Shown: positions 7,406-13,255, counted from the stretch's first letter. The stretch is 16,844 nucleotides of DNA from Eubacterium sp. (GCA_024681495.1 JAILAS010000003.1:1-16844), one strand, 5' to 3'. Numbers and translations are program-made. Notes: generated from the letters alone by a model not told the origin.

Positions 7406-9600
7406 TCGTAATCACTCCCCGTCTCCACTTCTCTGGATATCATGTATACTTTCGCATCTCCCCGGCCTTCTATCCTTAGCCTCATATGTGAACACCTAAG
7501 AGTATGTACGGGGATCTGATACATCTTGAGCTTACCTTCACCCTGAATAGTAAATACCTTTGACCACTCACCATCATCTTCAGCAAGATAGATATCCATG
7601 GAAGCCCCAAACTCCATCCAGGCGCGTATATTAAAATGCGTGTAATACTTATGATCGATATAATCCAGGCCCCAGTCTCCAAACTCTGCCATCCAATCAA
7701 TAGTGCTCTCAGATGAATCTCCCTGAAGATCTGCTGCATACATGAATCCATATACTGTTAATCCATTGTGCCCATACAGCTCACCCGAATTGTTATATAC
7801 AAATTGAGTTATTCTTAAATCATCTTCCTTATGCCATACTCCCCGGTCCATGTCGTAAACAAACAGCTCCGGAAGTCCATCCTCGTCCAGCATCGACACG
7901 TAATACTTGCCGACTGCTGCCCCGGCCACAGCTGATGTATATCTCTTATCTCCGAATACTGCTGATATCGATGTAGGAGTATTCCCATCAAATACGCATA
8001 TATCTTTCACCGATTTGTAGACCAGGTACTCATTCACTACTGCCAATGACCGGCCGGATCCGCTTTGAACTCCCCGGCAATCATATGTGTACAGCTCATA
8101 GGCGGCAGGATATGATCCGTAGATTTTGTAGATGATATTCTCTTTGAAAAACATGGGATATCCGTTATATGTGATAGCCCCGGTCCACTCGCTCCCTTCA
8201 TCGCCTATTGATAATGCATAGGAATCTGCCGCGGTTCCTTCATACACATACCAATTTTTGAAATCGCCTAACTTGCTGGCATAGATCTCATTAAGCTGCG
8301 TTCCGTCTTCTTCTCCCCGGTAGCATCCCCATATACGGTTCTGAGACAGGCATACATAATCTAACTTAGGAATCTTTCTCTCGAACACCAAAGGATCATC
8401 TTCCGTTACCGTCTGCGACGGATATACATAAGCACTATTTTCCGTCTCAACAGTATCGATCAGGCCAATGACTACTATGTATCCGCCCACGATGTCATCT
8501 CCATCGTATGTGTACCCGCAGTCCTGGATTATGGATCCTTCGTTAATGTCATCTACCACGCTATTCATATACAGGGCATCCCCGGCCTCAAACATGGACG
8601 GGAATATATCTGTATCCGGTGTCGTGGTAAACGTCGTGGATATCTTGACGTATGTAGTAGATACAGCCACCCACATGCTCATGGACTCTGAATACTGATA
8701 TAATCCGCCATCAGCCGACGTGCATAACCAATACTCTCCCTCGCTCGCGCTTGAAGGTTCGCTCTCTTGAACGTAGCTATACTCTATGCTTCCGCCATCC
8801 ATGTCGCAGGGCGTGAAGCTCCAGGTGCTCTCATACGTTCCATCAGATGTGTATTCTGCTCCCATATAGCCGTAATCTGTAGTGTCAGATGTGTTTAGAT
8901 ATAGGCCCAGTGGGAATATGAGAATATAGGCTCCCATTGATATCATCTGTACATCACTGGTGCCATCGTCATCAGTAAGCCACTCGCTATAGTCGAACGT
9001 GGCTTCATTCCAATACAATATATCTCCGATAAAGTACGCTAACTCGCCATCTTTAAGAAGCATGCCGCGGATCTTATCGTTAAGCTTTAAGAATGCAAAG
9101 CTTGATACAGCTGTATCCAAGTCACTCTCATCAAATGTAGTGAAGTCGGCCGGGATTGCTGTAATGGTCATAGTCATGGTTGTGGCGTCTTCTGGCACCG
9201 CCAACTCTATATCTGTTGCGGCGTATGTTGCGGTTTCTCCGGTGTCGTATTCTATTTCCGCCGAACAGAACGCTATTAGATCCCCATCAACTGTATACGT
9301 CAGGTTGTATGTGAATCCTCCCTCAACGTCCTCTGTGGCCGTATAAGTGGCCGTGCCGCTTATTAAGGTTCCGGTATAAGACGAGCTAACAGTTATGCCC
9401 GCAGAAGTCCACTCAGCGTCACTGAGCGTTTTAATATAATTCCTTTTGGCTCTGGGTGAAAGAGTGGGATAATAATTGCTGGTGAGATTCTTCATGTCAT
9501 ACATCTCACCATCCGTAATGATACGATTATGGTTATAGCCGTAGAATGTGGCTGTGTATTCTCTTGTGTTAGAACTCTCGTCTAATGTCTTATAGAACAT
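7402..9600 (-). CDS. Large virion protein, probable tail-nozzle/stabilisation-type protein (732 aa)
   Basis: The N-terminal segment (DGEMYDMKNLTSNYYPTLSPR, residues ~30-50) is of the kind seen in large structural proteins of N4-gp56-type Clostridia prophages. Residues ~64-155 are Ser/Thr-rich beta-strand sequence resembling an inserted Ig-like domain. Residues ~280-311 hold a motif common in phage surface proteins (EPSSASEGEYWLC ... YQYSESMSMWVAV). The C-terminal half contains repeated beta-strand blocks (FKENIIYKIYGSYPAAYELY, SLAVVNEYLVYKSVKDICVF, LFVYDMDRGVWHKEDD) suggesting a beta-propeller. Short-tailed phage nozzles (T7 gp12, P22 gp10) are propeller-like, and this gene directly follows an adaptor-like gene, so a nozzle is the best guess. 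Start ATG has AGGGGGAAAT upstream. A receptor-binding or tail-hub role is an alternative. Confidence 0.8.
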   Translation of the reverse strand: MFYKTLDESSNTREYTATFYGYNHNRIITDGEMYDMKNLTSNYYPTLSPRAKRNYIKTLSDAEWTSAGITVSSSYTGTLISGTATYTATEDVEGGFTYNLTYTVDGDLIAFCSAEIEYDTGETATYAATDIELAVPEDATTMTMTITAIPADFTTFDESDLDTAVSSFAFLKLNDKIRGMLLKDGELAYFIGDILYWNEATFDYSEWLTDDDGTSDVQMISMGAYILIFPLGLYLNTSDTTDYGYMGAEYTSDGTYESTWSFTPCDMDGGSIEYSYVQESEPSSASEGEYWLCTSADGGLYQYSESMSMWVAVSTTYVKISTTFTTTPDTDIFPSMFEAGDALYMNSVVDDINEGSIIQDCGYTYDGDDIVGGYIVVIGLIDTVETENSAYVYPSQTVTEDDPLVFERKIPKLDYVCLSQNRIWGCYRGEEDGTQLNEIYASKLGDFKNWYVYEGTAADSYALSIGDEGSEWTGAITYNGYPMFFKENIIYKIYGSYPAAYELYTYDCRGVQSGSGRSLAVVNEYLVYKSVKDICVFDGNTPTSISAVFGDKRYTSAVAGAAVGKYYVSMLDEDGLPELFVYDMDRGVWHKEDDLRITQFVYNNSGELYGHNGLTVYGFMYAADLQGDSSESTIDWMAEFGDWGLDYIDHKYYTHFNIRAWMEFGASMDIYLAEDDGEWSKVFTIQGEGKLKMYQIPVHTLRCSHMRLRIEGRGDAKVYMISREVETGSDYE

Positions 9601-9608
9601 ATTTCCCC

Positions 9609-10016
9609 CTATTGATTAAGCGGGCCGGTGGCCGTATCAGCTCCCCTGGTGTAATCCACCTCGCGTCTTACCGGAACGTTATTCCGGTTATAATACTGCT
9701 GGTACGTTATGTATGTGTTGTTGAAGTCAGTAACCGCCATGTTATAGCGCTTAGTGTCGGCCGATACCATCATGTGATATTTGCTTCCCAGATATGAAAT
9801 ATAAATATTGGAATACTGATCTGGTATTATCAATTCACTATCCAGATCAAACTCATCCCAATCGGGATCCTCATAGTCCTCCGGAAGAACATGCTTTGAT
9901 ATCACCTCTTCGGTGATCTGCATTTCCAGTTGTTTAAGCCAAAACAGTTTGGACTCAACATCTAATGTATTTCCATTCATCCTGTCAAACAGGTCTATAG
10001 CCATCTGTGCTGTCAT
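9609..10016 (-). CDS. Probable head-tail adaptor (135 aa)
   Basis: The protein follows a pattern seen in adaptors of short-tailed Firmicutes phages: an N-terminal helix (KLFWLKQLEMQITEEVI), an acidic linker, LIIPDQYSNIYISYL, then KRYNMAVTDFNNTYITYQQYYNR. Such proteins bridge the portal ring and the nozzle (roles like P22 gp4 or T7 gp11). Start ATG at 10016 is preceded by AAGGAGA with five bases of spacing. It sits just before the nozzle-like gene, supporting the role. It also lies directly after a terminator-like hairpin, so its expression may be lower than that of the capsid gene. Confidence 0.75.
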   Translation of the reverse strand: MTAQMAIDLFDRMNGNTLDVESKLFWLKQLEMQITEEVISKHVLPEDYEDPDWDEFDLDSELIIPDQYSNIYISYLGSKYHMMVSADTKRYNMAVTDFNNTYITYQQYYNRNNVPVRREVDYTRGADTATGPLNQ

Positions 10017-10028
10017 ATTTTCTCCTTA

Positions 10029-10063
10029 AAAAGAAGAGGGGAACGGTCTCCCGTCCCCCTCGC
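10029..10063 (-). terminator. Terminator-like hairpin between capsid and adaptor genes
   Basis: On the minus strand GAGGGGGACGG and CCGTTCCCCTC form an 11-bp stem (one G-U pair) around GAGA, followed by TTCTTTTT. It begins right after the stop of the 75-codon gene and ends just before the ribosome binding site of the adaptor. It can act as a partial intrinsic terminator giving high capsid and lower tail expression, or as a 3' stabiliser of the capsid mRNA. Confidence 0.75.
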
Positions 10064-10068
10064 CTTGT

Positions 10069-10296
10069 CTACATGGATATTCCGTCAATAAAGACGTTAG
10101 CCTCATCCTTTGCTATTTCAGAGTTTTTGATAACTTCTGCGACAGAACGCGGCACCTTCACCTTCTGGCCTTTCTTAATGCGATAGGTCTTACCGTTCAC
10201 CGCAACAAACTGTGCGTCAGGCTCGCCCTTCGCCGGCCTGGGAAGATTGACTGTCACATATCCTTCAGTCGATGCCTTCTTTTTCTTTACTGCCAT
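10069..10296 (-). CDS. Small capsid-associated phage protein (75 aa)
   Basis: A basic N-terminus (MAVKKKK) is followed by YVTVNLPRP, FVAVNGKTYRIKKGQKVKVP and a helix RSVAEVIKNSEIA. Small proteins with a VNGKTYxIKxGxxVxVP core commonly follow the major capsid gene in Clostridia phages. A minor capsid or decoration role is inferred from that position. Start ATG at 10296 has AGAGGTG upstream. The gene is followed directly by a strong hairpin. Confidence 0.8.
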   Translation of the reverse strand: MAVKKKKASTEGYVTVNLPRPAKGEPDAQFVAVNGKTYRIKKGQKVKVPRSVAEVIKNSEIAKDEANVFIDGISM

Positions 10297-10317
10297 TTAG
10301 AAACACCTCTCTTTTAA

Positions 10318-11559
10318 TTAGTTGCCTTCATCTACTCCACTGTAGGAAGATCCAACCTCAAGACGTACCAGGCGCTCCTCATAGAGAATTTTGGCTGCAT
10401 GCGAAGCCTTCCAGCCCACGGTTGATCTCTGATCCAGGGGATCCTCGGTTCCGCCGGAACCTCTAGACTTGATAATCATTTCCATACCTTCTGCTGTAGG
10501 CTCGATTACGCCCCATGCGTCTTTACCGAATACGGTAACCGCATATGTGGCGCAGCCTTCTGCTCCACCCTCGCCGGGGTAAATCACGGTGTCATCATCG
10601 CATGTTACAGATGCTGCCTCCTCAGTGAGAGGATCTGCAAGTGTAAGCGTGGTATCAGTGTTTGCGGTCACAAGATACTGCGTGCCATCGATGAGTACAT
10701 ATCTGTCAACAAGCGCGTCTACCCCAACAGTGCCAACATCAAAGGTGACGGTCTCGGATGCTGACGCAGCTCCATTTACAGTAAGAGTCCTGGAATCGGA
10801 CGCAAGGTCCTCACCGCAATATACCTTCTGCTCAGTGGTCTCAACAAAGCGCACTCCGTGGAGCTTGCCGATCTCGCCATTATAGATCTCTTCCGGTGAT
10901 GCATACTTGTGTGCTTCAACCCAACCCTCGCACTCACGAAGATCCTCACTCACTGAAGGATGGATGATAGCAATGTAATATCCGTCCTTCTTAGGTGCCT
11001 TCATCTTCTTAAGCGCCGTCGCACACTTGTTTACCAGCGTTGTGGTAATGGTATCATCAGCAGTAAGAGCACTACGACTTGTTACGTTGTCTCCTCCGTA
11101 GATTACGTTGGTTCCTGTGATAACCTCATTACGGGTTACGGTATCAAGAGTCTCGCCGGCCTGTGCGCCATGCTCCTCGGTTGCACCAAGGATTACATCG
11201 TCTACGGCCTCAAGCTCCAGGCGATCAGAGATAGTGCTATAATCACCATACTGCTCAATCTGGGCCTTAACCTTAGTCATGCTAAGAGAATTGCCGTCAG
11301 GCGTTACTCCCTCAGTAAGAGGAGTGGTAGCCTTAGCGAAAGTCTCCCAGCGGCGGAACTCTACGATGTTGCCTGTTCCCTCAGGAAGCGGCTGCTTCTG
11401 TCCAAACTGTGAGAAATACAAATCTGCGCGGGCATTCTCAAGAAGCTCCGTGTTGTAGTATTCCTTCATAGTGGGAGACAGGTCGTTTCCCGTAGAACTA
11501 TCAGTGGTTACGTTTGTGTTTGCATTTGCAAAAAGCTGCAAATAGAGTAATTCATCCAT
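10318..11559 (-). CDS. Major capsid protein, N4-gp56 family (413 aa)
   Basis: HK97-fold capsid protein of the N4-gp56 family, forming the head shell. Supporting segments: LSPTMKEYYNTELLENARADLYFSQFG near the N-terminus, GNIVEFRRW, ATTPLTEGVTPDG, IEQYGDYSTISDRLEL, and a typical end (VFGKDAWGVIEP, DPLDQRSTVGWKASHAAKILYEERLVRLEV). Residues ~249-333 are a Thr/Val-rich beta insertion interrupting the family core, common in this group. I chose ATG at 11559 because AAAGGAT lies at proper spacing upstream; the in-frame ATG at 11580 has no binding site. The N-terminus carries YLQLFA, also present in the scaffold upstream. The frame follows the scaffold gene closely and precedes a small capsid-associated gene. 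Confidence 0.93.
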   Translation of the reverse strand: MDELLYLQLFANANTNVTTDSSTGNDLSPTMKEYYNTELLENARADLYFSQFGQKQPLPEGTGNIVEFRRWETFAKATTPLTEGVTPDGNSLSMTKVKAQIEQYGDYSTISDRLELEAVDDVILGATEEHGAQAGETLDTVTRNEVITGTNVIYGGDNVTSRSALTADDTITTTLVNKCATALKKMKAPKKDGYYIAIIHPSVSEDLRECEGWVEAHKYASPEEIYNGEIGKLHGVRFVETTEQKVYCGEDLASDSRTLTVNGAASASETVTFDVGTVGVDALVDRYVLIDGTQYLVTANTDTTLTLADPLTEEAASVTCDDDTVIYPGEGGAEGCATYAVTVFGKDAWGVIEPTAEGMEMIIKSRGSGGTEDPLDQRSTVGWKASHAAKILYEERLVRLEVGSSYSGVDEGN

Positions 11560-11588
11560 TACTTTATCCTTTCCCCGCATGAAAAGGA

Positions 11589-12458
11589 CTAAAGCTTAAT
11601 CTTCTCTCCAGCCCTCACGCGGTCTTTGATCTGCTGTCTATATTCTTTTGACCATGTGGAAGGACTCGTACCTTCTGTCTTAGCCGCAGCTCCGGATGAC
11701 TTCACTCCATTCTCGGTTGGCCTGGCCTTACCGGACTGGATGTTATTGGATATCATCTCTTTGGTCTTCTGCGTTGCCACCTGCATACCATGTGTTATGA
11801 TTTCATCCTTGTGCATGATCTCATACGCGGTCTGTAGTGGAACTCCGGCCTGCCAAGTCAGGCGCTCAAACTCAGGATTGGCCATCTCTGTATCCAGATC
11901 GAATCCGGGATAGATCTGCTTCACCCGTTCTGCTGCCTGCTGGAATGCCTCAAACTTACGCCGCTGCTCGAACTGCTGTGAGGTCAGCTGCTGCTCCTGT
12001 TTGATTCTGGCATTCTCCATCTCTGCCTTATGCATTCGCTTATAGGCTTCAACGCTCATGCCGGCCTGCAATGCTGCGTCCTCATAAAAGGTGTTGTCCT
12101 CGGACACCTTGCTTACAAGCTCTCCGATATCCAACTTCGAAAGATCCGTTGCGTCCATGCCATACCTTGTGGCTAACACCTCCAGCATAGGGTTCATTGA
12201 ATCCAGGCGCTCTTTAAGCTGGTCCTGGCCCTTAAACCTCTTGCGGATTGCCGCATTCACTTTCTTGTTGTAATCGTCCTTGTAGCGTCCTTTGATTAGA
12301 TCGTCAAAGCTTTCTGGTGCCACACTGTCATTGTCAGTCGCGGTCTGACTTGTTTCTGCTGCGTCCGTGGCGGGCGAACTAGCATCTATCGATGCTTCTG
12401 CCGGTGCTGCTGCTTCGGATGCGCCTTCTTCAGCAAACAGCTGTAAATATTCGTGCAT
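11589..12458 (-). CDS. Capsid scaffold protein (289 aa)
   Basis: The N-terminus is YLQLFA followed by an acidic Ala/Ser-rich segment (~10-48). The middle (~50-215) is charged and mostly helical (RFKGQDQLKERLDSMNPML, ENARIKQEQQLTSQQFEQRR), and the C-terminus is a basic helix (WSKEYRQQIKDRVRAGEKIKL truncated at WSKEYRQQIKDRVRAG). Acidic start, coiled middle and basic C-terminal helix directly upstream of the capsid gene is the usual scaffold layout; scaffolds guide procapsid assembly and then leave. Start ATG at 12458 has AAAGGAGG at 12466-12473. It is the first gene of the virion block here, with no portal or terminase before it. Confidence 0.88.
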   Translation of the reverse strand: MHEYLQLFAEEGASEAAAPAEASIDASSPATDAAETSQTATDNDSVAPESFDDLIKGRYKDDYNKKVNAAIRKRFKGQDQLKERLDSMNPMLEVLATRYGMDATDLSKLDIGELVSKVSEDNTFYEDAALQAGMSVEAYKRMHKAEMENARIKQEQQLTSQQFEQRRKFEAFQQAAERVKQIYPGFDLDTEMANPEFERLTWQAGVPLQTAYEIMHKDEIITHGMQVATQKTKEMISNNIQSGKARPTENGVKSSGAAAKTEGTSPSTWSKEYRQQIKDRVRAGEKIKL

Positions 12459-12508
12459 TTACATGCCTCCTTTCTGTGGTAGGTCACGACCCTATAATCA
12501 AATGATAA

Positions 12509-12514
12509 ATTATA
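12509..12514 (-). promoter_or_regulatory. Candidate -10 box for the virion operon
   Basis: The minus strand has TATAAT about 50 bases upstream of the scaffold start, in a very AT-rich stretch. No good -35 lies at 17 bases upstream, as would fit an activator-dependent late promoter. It lies downstream of the minus-strand terminator at 12566-12588, so the virion operon would need its own promoter near here. Confidence 0.4.
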
Positions 12515-12565
12515 CTTTTAGCAATTCACAGGACACCTACTTAACTTTTTTGAAAATTCAAGAAC

Positions 12566-12588
12566 TAAAAAAGCACCCTTGCGGGTGC
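12566..12588 (-). terminator. Intrinsic terminator of the antisense RNA
   Basis: On the minus strand GCACCC-GCAA-GGGTGC is followed by six T's. It stops leftward transcription before the virion genes and is the natural end of the candidate antitoxin RNA. The -35 of the toxin promoter overlaps the hairpin on the other strand. Confidence 0.85.
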
Positions 12589-12607
12589 ATGGATTCATTG
12601 CTATAAT
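12579..12607 (+). promoter_or_regulatory. Toxin mRNA promoter (extended -10)
   Basis: TTGCGG (12579-12584), a 17-base spacer and a perfect TATAAT (12602-12607) preceded by TGC, i.e. an extended -10. The predicted start is near 12614, exactly where the 5' arm of the long-range inverted repeat begins. The -35 half is weak. Confidence 0.75.
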
Positions 12608-12613
12608 TCTCAC

Positions 12614-12641
12614 GTGCTATCTATACGGTGGCGGTTAGCCG
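12614..12641 (+). repeat. 5' arm of long-range inverted repeat enclosing the toxin gene
   Basis: This arm starts with GTGCTATC and ends with CGGTTAGCCG, and is the reverse complement of 12822-12845 apart from four extra bases and two mismatches. It coincides with the predicted 5' end of the toxin mRNA. The inner part can also form a local GCGG-TTAG-CCGC hairpin, so a switch between a nascent and a final fold is possible. Confidence 0.85.
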
Positions 12642-12689
12642 CATCCTAACGAAAGGAGGTAAAAATCCAATCGAAAGGAAGTGGTGCTT

Positions 12690-12776
12690 ATGGATATGTT
12701 TTCCGTTATTAGCCTTTGTATTGCCTGCTTTATGGCCGGCGTACAATATGGCAAGGACCATAGAAATGAGAAATGA
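12690..12776 (+). CDS. 28-residue hydrophobic peptide, candidate type I toxin (holin-like)
   Basis: The peptide has one hydrophobic segment (MFSVISLCIACFMAGV, residues 3-18) and a short charged tail (GKDHRNEK), the form of small membrane toxins in Firmicutes type I toxin-antitoxin systems. The ATG has AAAGGAA at 12674-12680; a stronger AAAGGAGG lies ~30 bases upstream at 12652-12659 without a start codon at usable distance. The stop codon is inside the 5' strand of an 8-bp hairpin (12772-12802). The unit has its own promoter (12579-12607) and end (near 12850), and lies opposite to all neighbouring genes. Toxicity, by membrane insertion, is inferred from family resemblance. It could instead be a small regulatory membrane peptide. 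Confidence 0.65.
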   Translation: MDMFSVISLCIACFMAGVQYGKDHRNEK

Positions 12777-12802
12777 CCGCCCCCTGCCAAGGTTCGGTCA
12801 TT
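12772..12802 (+). other. Stop-codon hairpin in toxin mRNA
   Basis: AATGACCG (12772-12779) pairs perfectly with CGGTCATT (12795-12802). The toxin stop TGA sits in the 5' arm. No T-run follows at once, so it is more likely an mRNA stability or antisense-recognition element than the terminator. Confidence 0.75.
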
Positions 12803-12821
12803 CTTTAATATGACTTAATTT

Positions 12822-12850
12822 CGGCTAACCGTCACTGGATAGCACTTTTT
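12822..12850 (+). terminator. 3' arm of inverted repeat plus T-run: end of toxin mRNA
   Basis: CGGCTAACCG...GGATAGCAC (12822-12845) is complementary to the predicted mRNA 5' end and is followed by TTTTT. Termination may rely on a local CGG-CTAA-CCG fold or on the long-range pairing itself. The result would be an mRNA closed end to end. Confidence 0.75.
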
Positions 12851-12858
12851 CTACGCTC

Positions 12859-12887
12859 ATACTACACCCTCAAGGTTTCTTTGTCAA
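12859..12887 (-). promoter_or_regulatory. Strong leftward sigma-A promoter
   Basis: On the minus strand TTGACA (12887-12882), a 17-base spacer and TAGTAT (12864-12859). The -35 lies inside one copy of a 15-bp inverted repeat whose other copy carries the -35 of the rightward promoter at 13070-13098. It most likely drives the antisense RNA. Confidence 0.85.
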
Positions 12888-12894
12888 TCTGCAA
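12880..12894 (+). repeat. Left copy of 15-bp inverted repeat
   Basis: TTTGTCAATCTGCAA here is the exact reverse complement of 13063-13077. Each copy holds a TTGACA -35 box of an outward-facing promoter. It may be a shared operator or upstream element, or a terminus of an old insertion. Confidence 0.85.
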
Positions 12895-12965
12895 TGCTCC
12901 GGATAGTGTTCTGATATAAGCCTAAATCCATTAAGGATTACTCTAAACGCTTCTGTATCTGCTAA

Positions 12966-13061
12966 GCCTCCACAAATCGCTCCCTTAATGATTCTGGTAA
13001 ACAGAAACTCATTGACCGGGCCGGTGAGCTGGTTGAGCTGGGTTACACTAACGTGAAATGA
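12966..13061 (+). pseudogene. 3' remnant of a phage cI/XRE-type repressor gene
   Basis: Thirty-one codons, from just after an in-frame TAA (12963-12965) to the TGA at 13059-13061, read SLNDSGKQKLIDRAGELVEL then GYTNVK. The pattern LN-x-x-G-x-x-K followed by a helix resembles the C-terminal tail of many phage helix-turn-helix repressors. No start, ribosome binding site or DNA-binding part exists upstream in any plus frame. It is probably what is left of a lysogeny gene. The minus frame across this stretch (12870-13076) is open for 68 codons but begins at TTG without a binding site, and I did not accept it. Confidence 0.5.
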
Positions 13062-13062
13062 T

Positions 13063-13077
13063 TTGCAGATTGACAAA
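13063..13077 (+). repeat. Right copy of 15-bp inverted repeat
   Basis: TTGCAGATTGACAAA matches the reverse complement of 12880-12894 without mismatch and begins two bases after the repressor-remnant stop. It supplies the -35 of the rightward promoter. Confidence 0.85.
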
Positions 13078-13098
13078 TTATAATTCCGGGGTTACTAT
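13070..13098 (+). promoter_or_regulatory. Strong rightward sigma-A promoter
   Basis: TTGACA (13070-13075), a 17-base spacer and TACTAT (13093-13098). The predicted start is near 13104. It faces away from the leftward promoter at 12859-12887, and the two share the same -35 context. Confidence 0.85.
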
Positions 13099-13103
13099 GA
13101 TGG

Positions 13104-13175
13104 TGTCGAAAGACACAAGAATATAAAAAGTTCAATGTACACGAAAACCCCGGAGTGCTCGCTCCGGGGTTTTCT
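13104..13175 (+). ncRNA. Candidate small RNA (~72 nt) of unknown family
   Basis: The RNA would start at or within a GTGTC-GAAA-GACAC hairpin (13103-13116), have an A-rich single-stranded linker of ~27 bases, and end in the terminator at 13144-13173. No coding frame beyond nine codons with a binding site is present. Promoter, 5' hairpin and terminator form a complete short transcription unit. I do not recognise the family; a second antitoxin-like RNA or a remnant leader of a lost gene are both possible. Confidence 0.6.
13144..13173 (+). terminator. Strong bidirectional terminator
   Basis: AAAACCCCGGAG and CTCCGGGGTTTT form a perfect 12-bp stem around TGCTCG. The A-run and T-run let it work on both strands. 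It ends the candidate small RNA. Confidence 0.92.
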
Positions 13176-13210
13176 GACTCTAAATTTTTGTTACTTTAAC
13201 GAAAAACAAA

Positions 13211-13248
13211 AAAAGCGGAAAACCTCATTCAAGGCTTTCCGCTTTTTT
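13211..13248 (-). terminator. Bidirectional terminator after tRNA-Pro
   Basis: GCGGAAA (13215-13221) pairs with TTTCCGC (13236-13242), with further CCT/AGG pairing inside, and is flanked by A-run and T-run. On the minus strand it lies just downstream of the tRNA and closes the pantothenate-tRNA transcription unit. Confidence 0.9.
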
Positions 13249-13255
13249 AAGTGAA

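Larger units (their letters stand above)
12566..12852 (-). ncRNA. Candidate antisense antitoxin RNA (~287 nt)
   Basis: A consensus promoter on the minus strand (TTGACA, 17 bases, TAGTAT at 12859-12887) would start transcription near 12852. The first intrinsic terminator downstream is at 12566-12588. The RNA between them holds no convincing coding frame and is complementary to the complete predicted toxin mRNA (12614 to about 12850). This is the arrangement of an antisense antitoxin, though known examples often overlap the toxin mRNA only partly. The alternative is a leader attenuated before the virion operon. Confidence 0.6.

Noticed and set aside
11560..11580. Upstream ATG for the major capsid protein
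   Set aside because: No ribosome binding site precedes it, while ATG 11559 has AAAGGAT at proper distance and puts the YLQLFA motif near the N-terminus as in the scaffold.
12628..12813. 61-codon plus-strand frame overlapping the toxin gene
   Set aside because: It begins with GTG inside the 5' repeat arm, has no binding site, and its Trp/Pro-rich product is the out-of-frame reading of the 28-codon gene and its hairpin.
12870..13076. 68-codon minus-strand frame across the junction
   Set aside because: It starts at TTG within the inverted repeat and promoter region, has no ribosome binding site, and shows no recognisable family. The plus-strand repressor-like tail fits better, though I cannot exclude it as a second remnant.
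12880..13077. A small transposon or MITE bounded by the 15-bp inverted repeat
   Set aside because: No target-site duplication is evident at the outer edges, and both repeat copies are explained as promoter -35 contexts.
13103..13116. CRISPR-like palindrome GTGTC-GAAA-GACAC
   Set aside because: It occurs once, without spaced copies, and no cas gene is visible; it is better explained as a 5' RNA hairpin.
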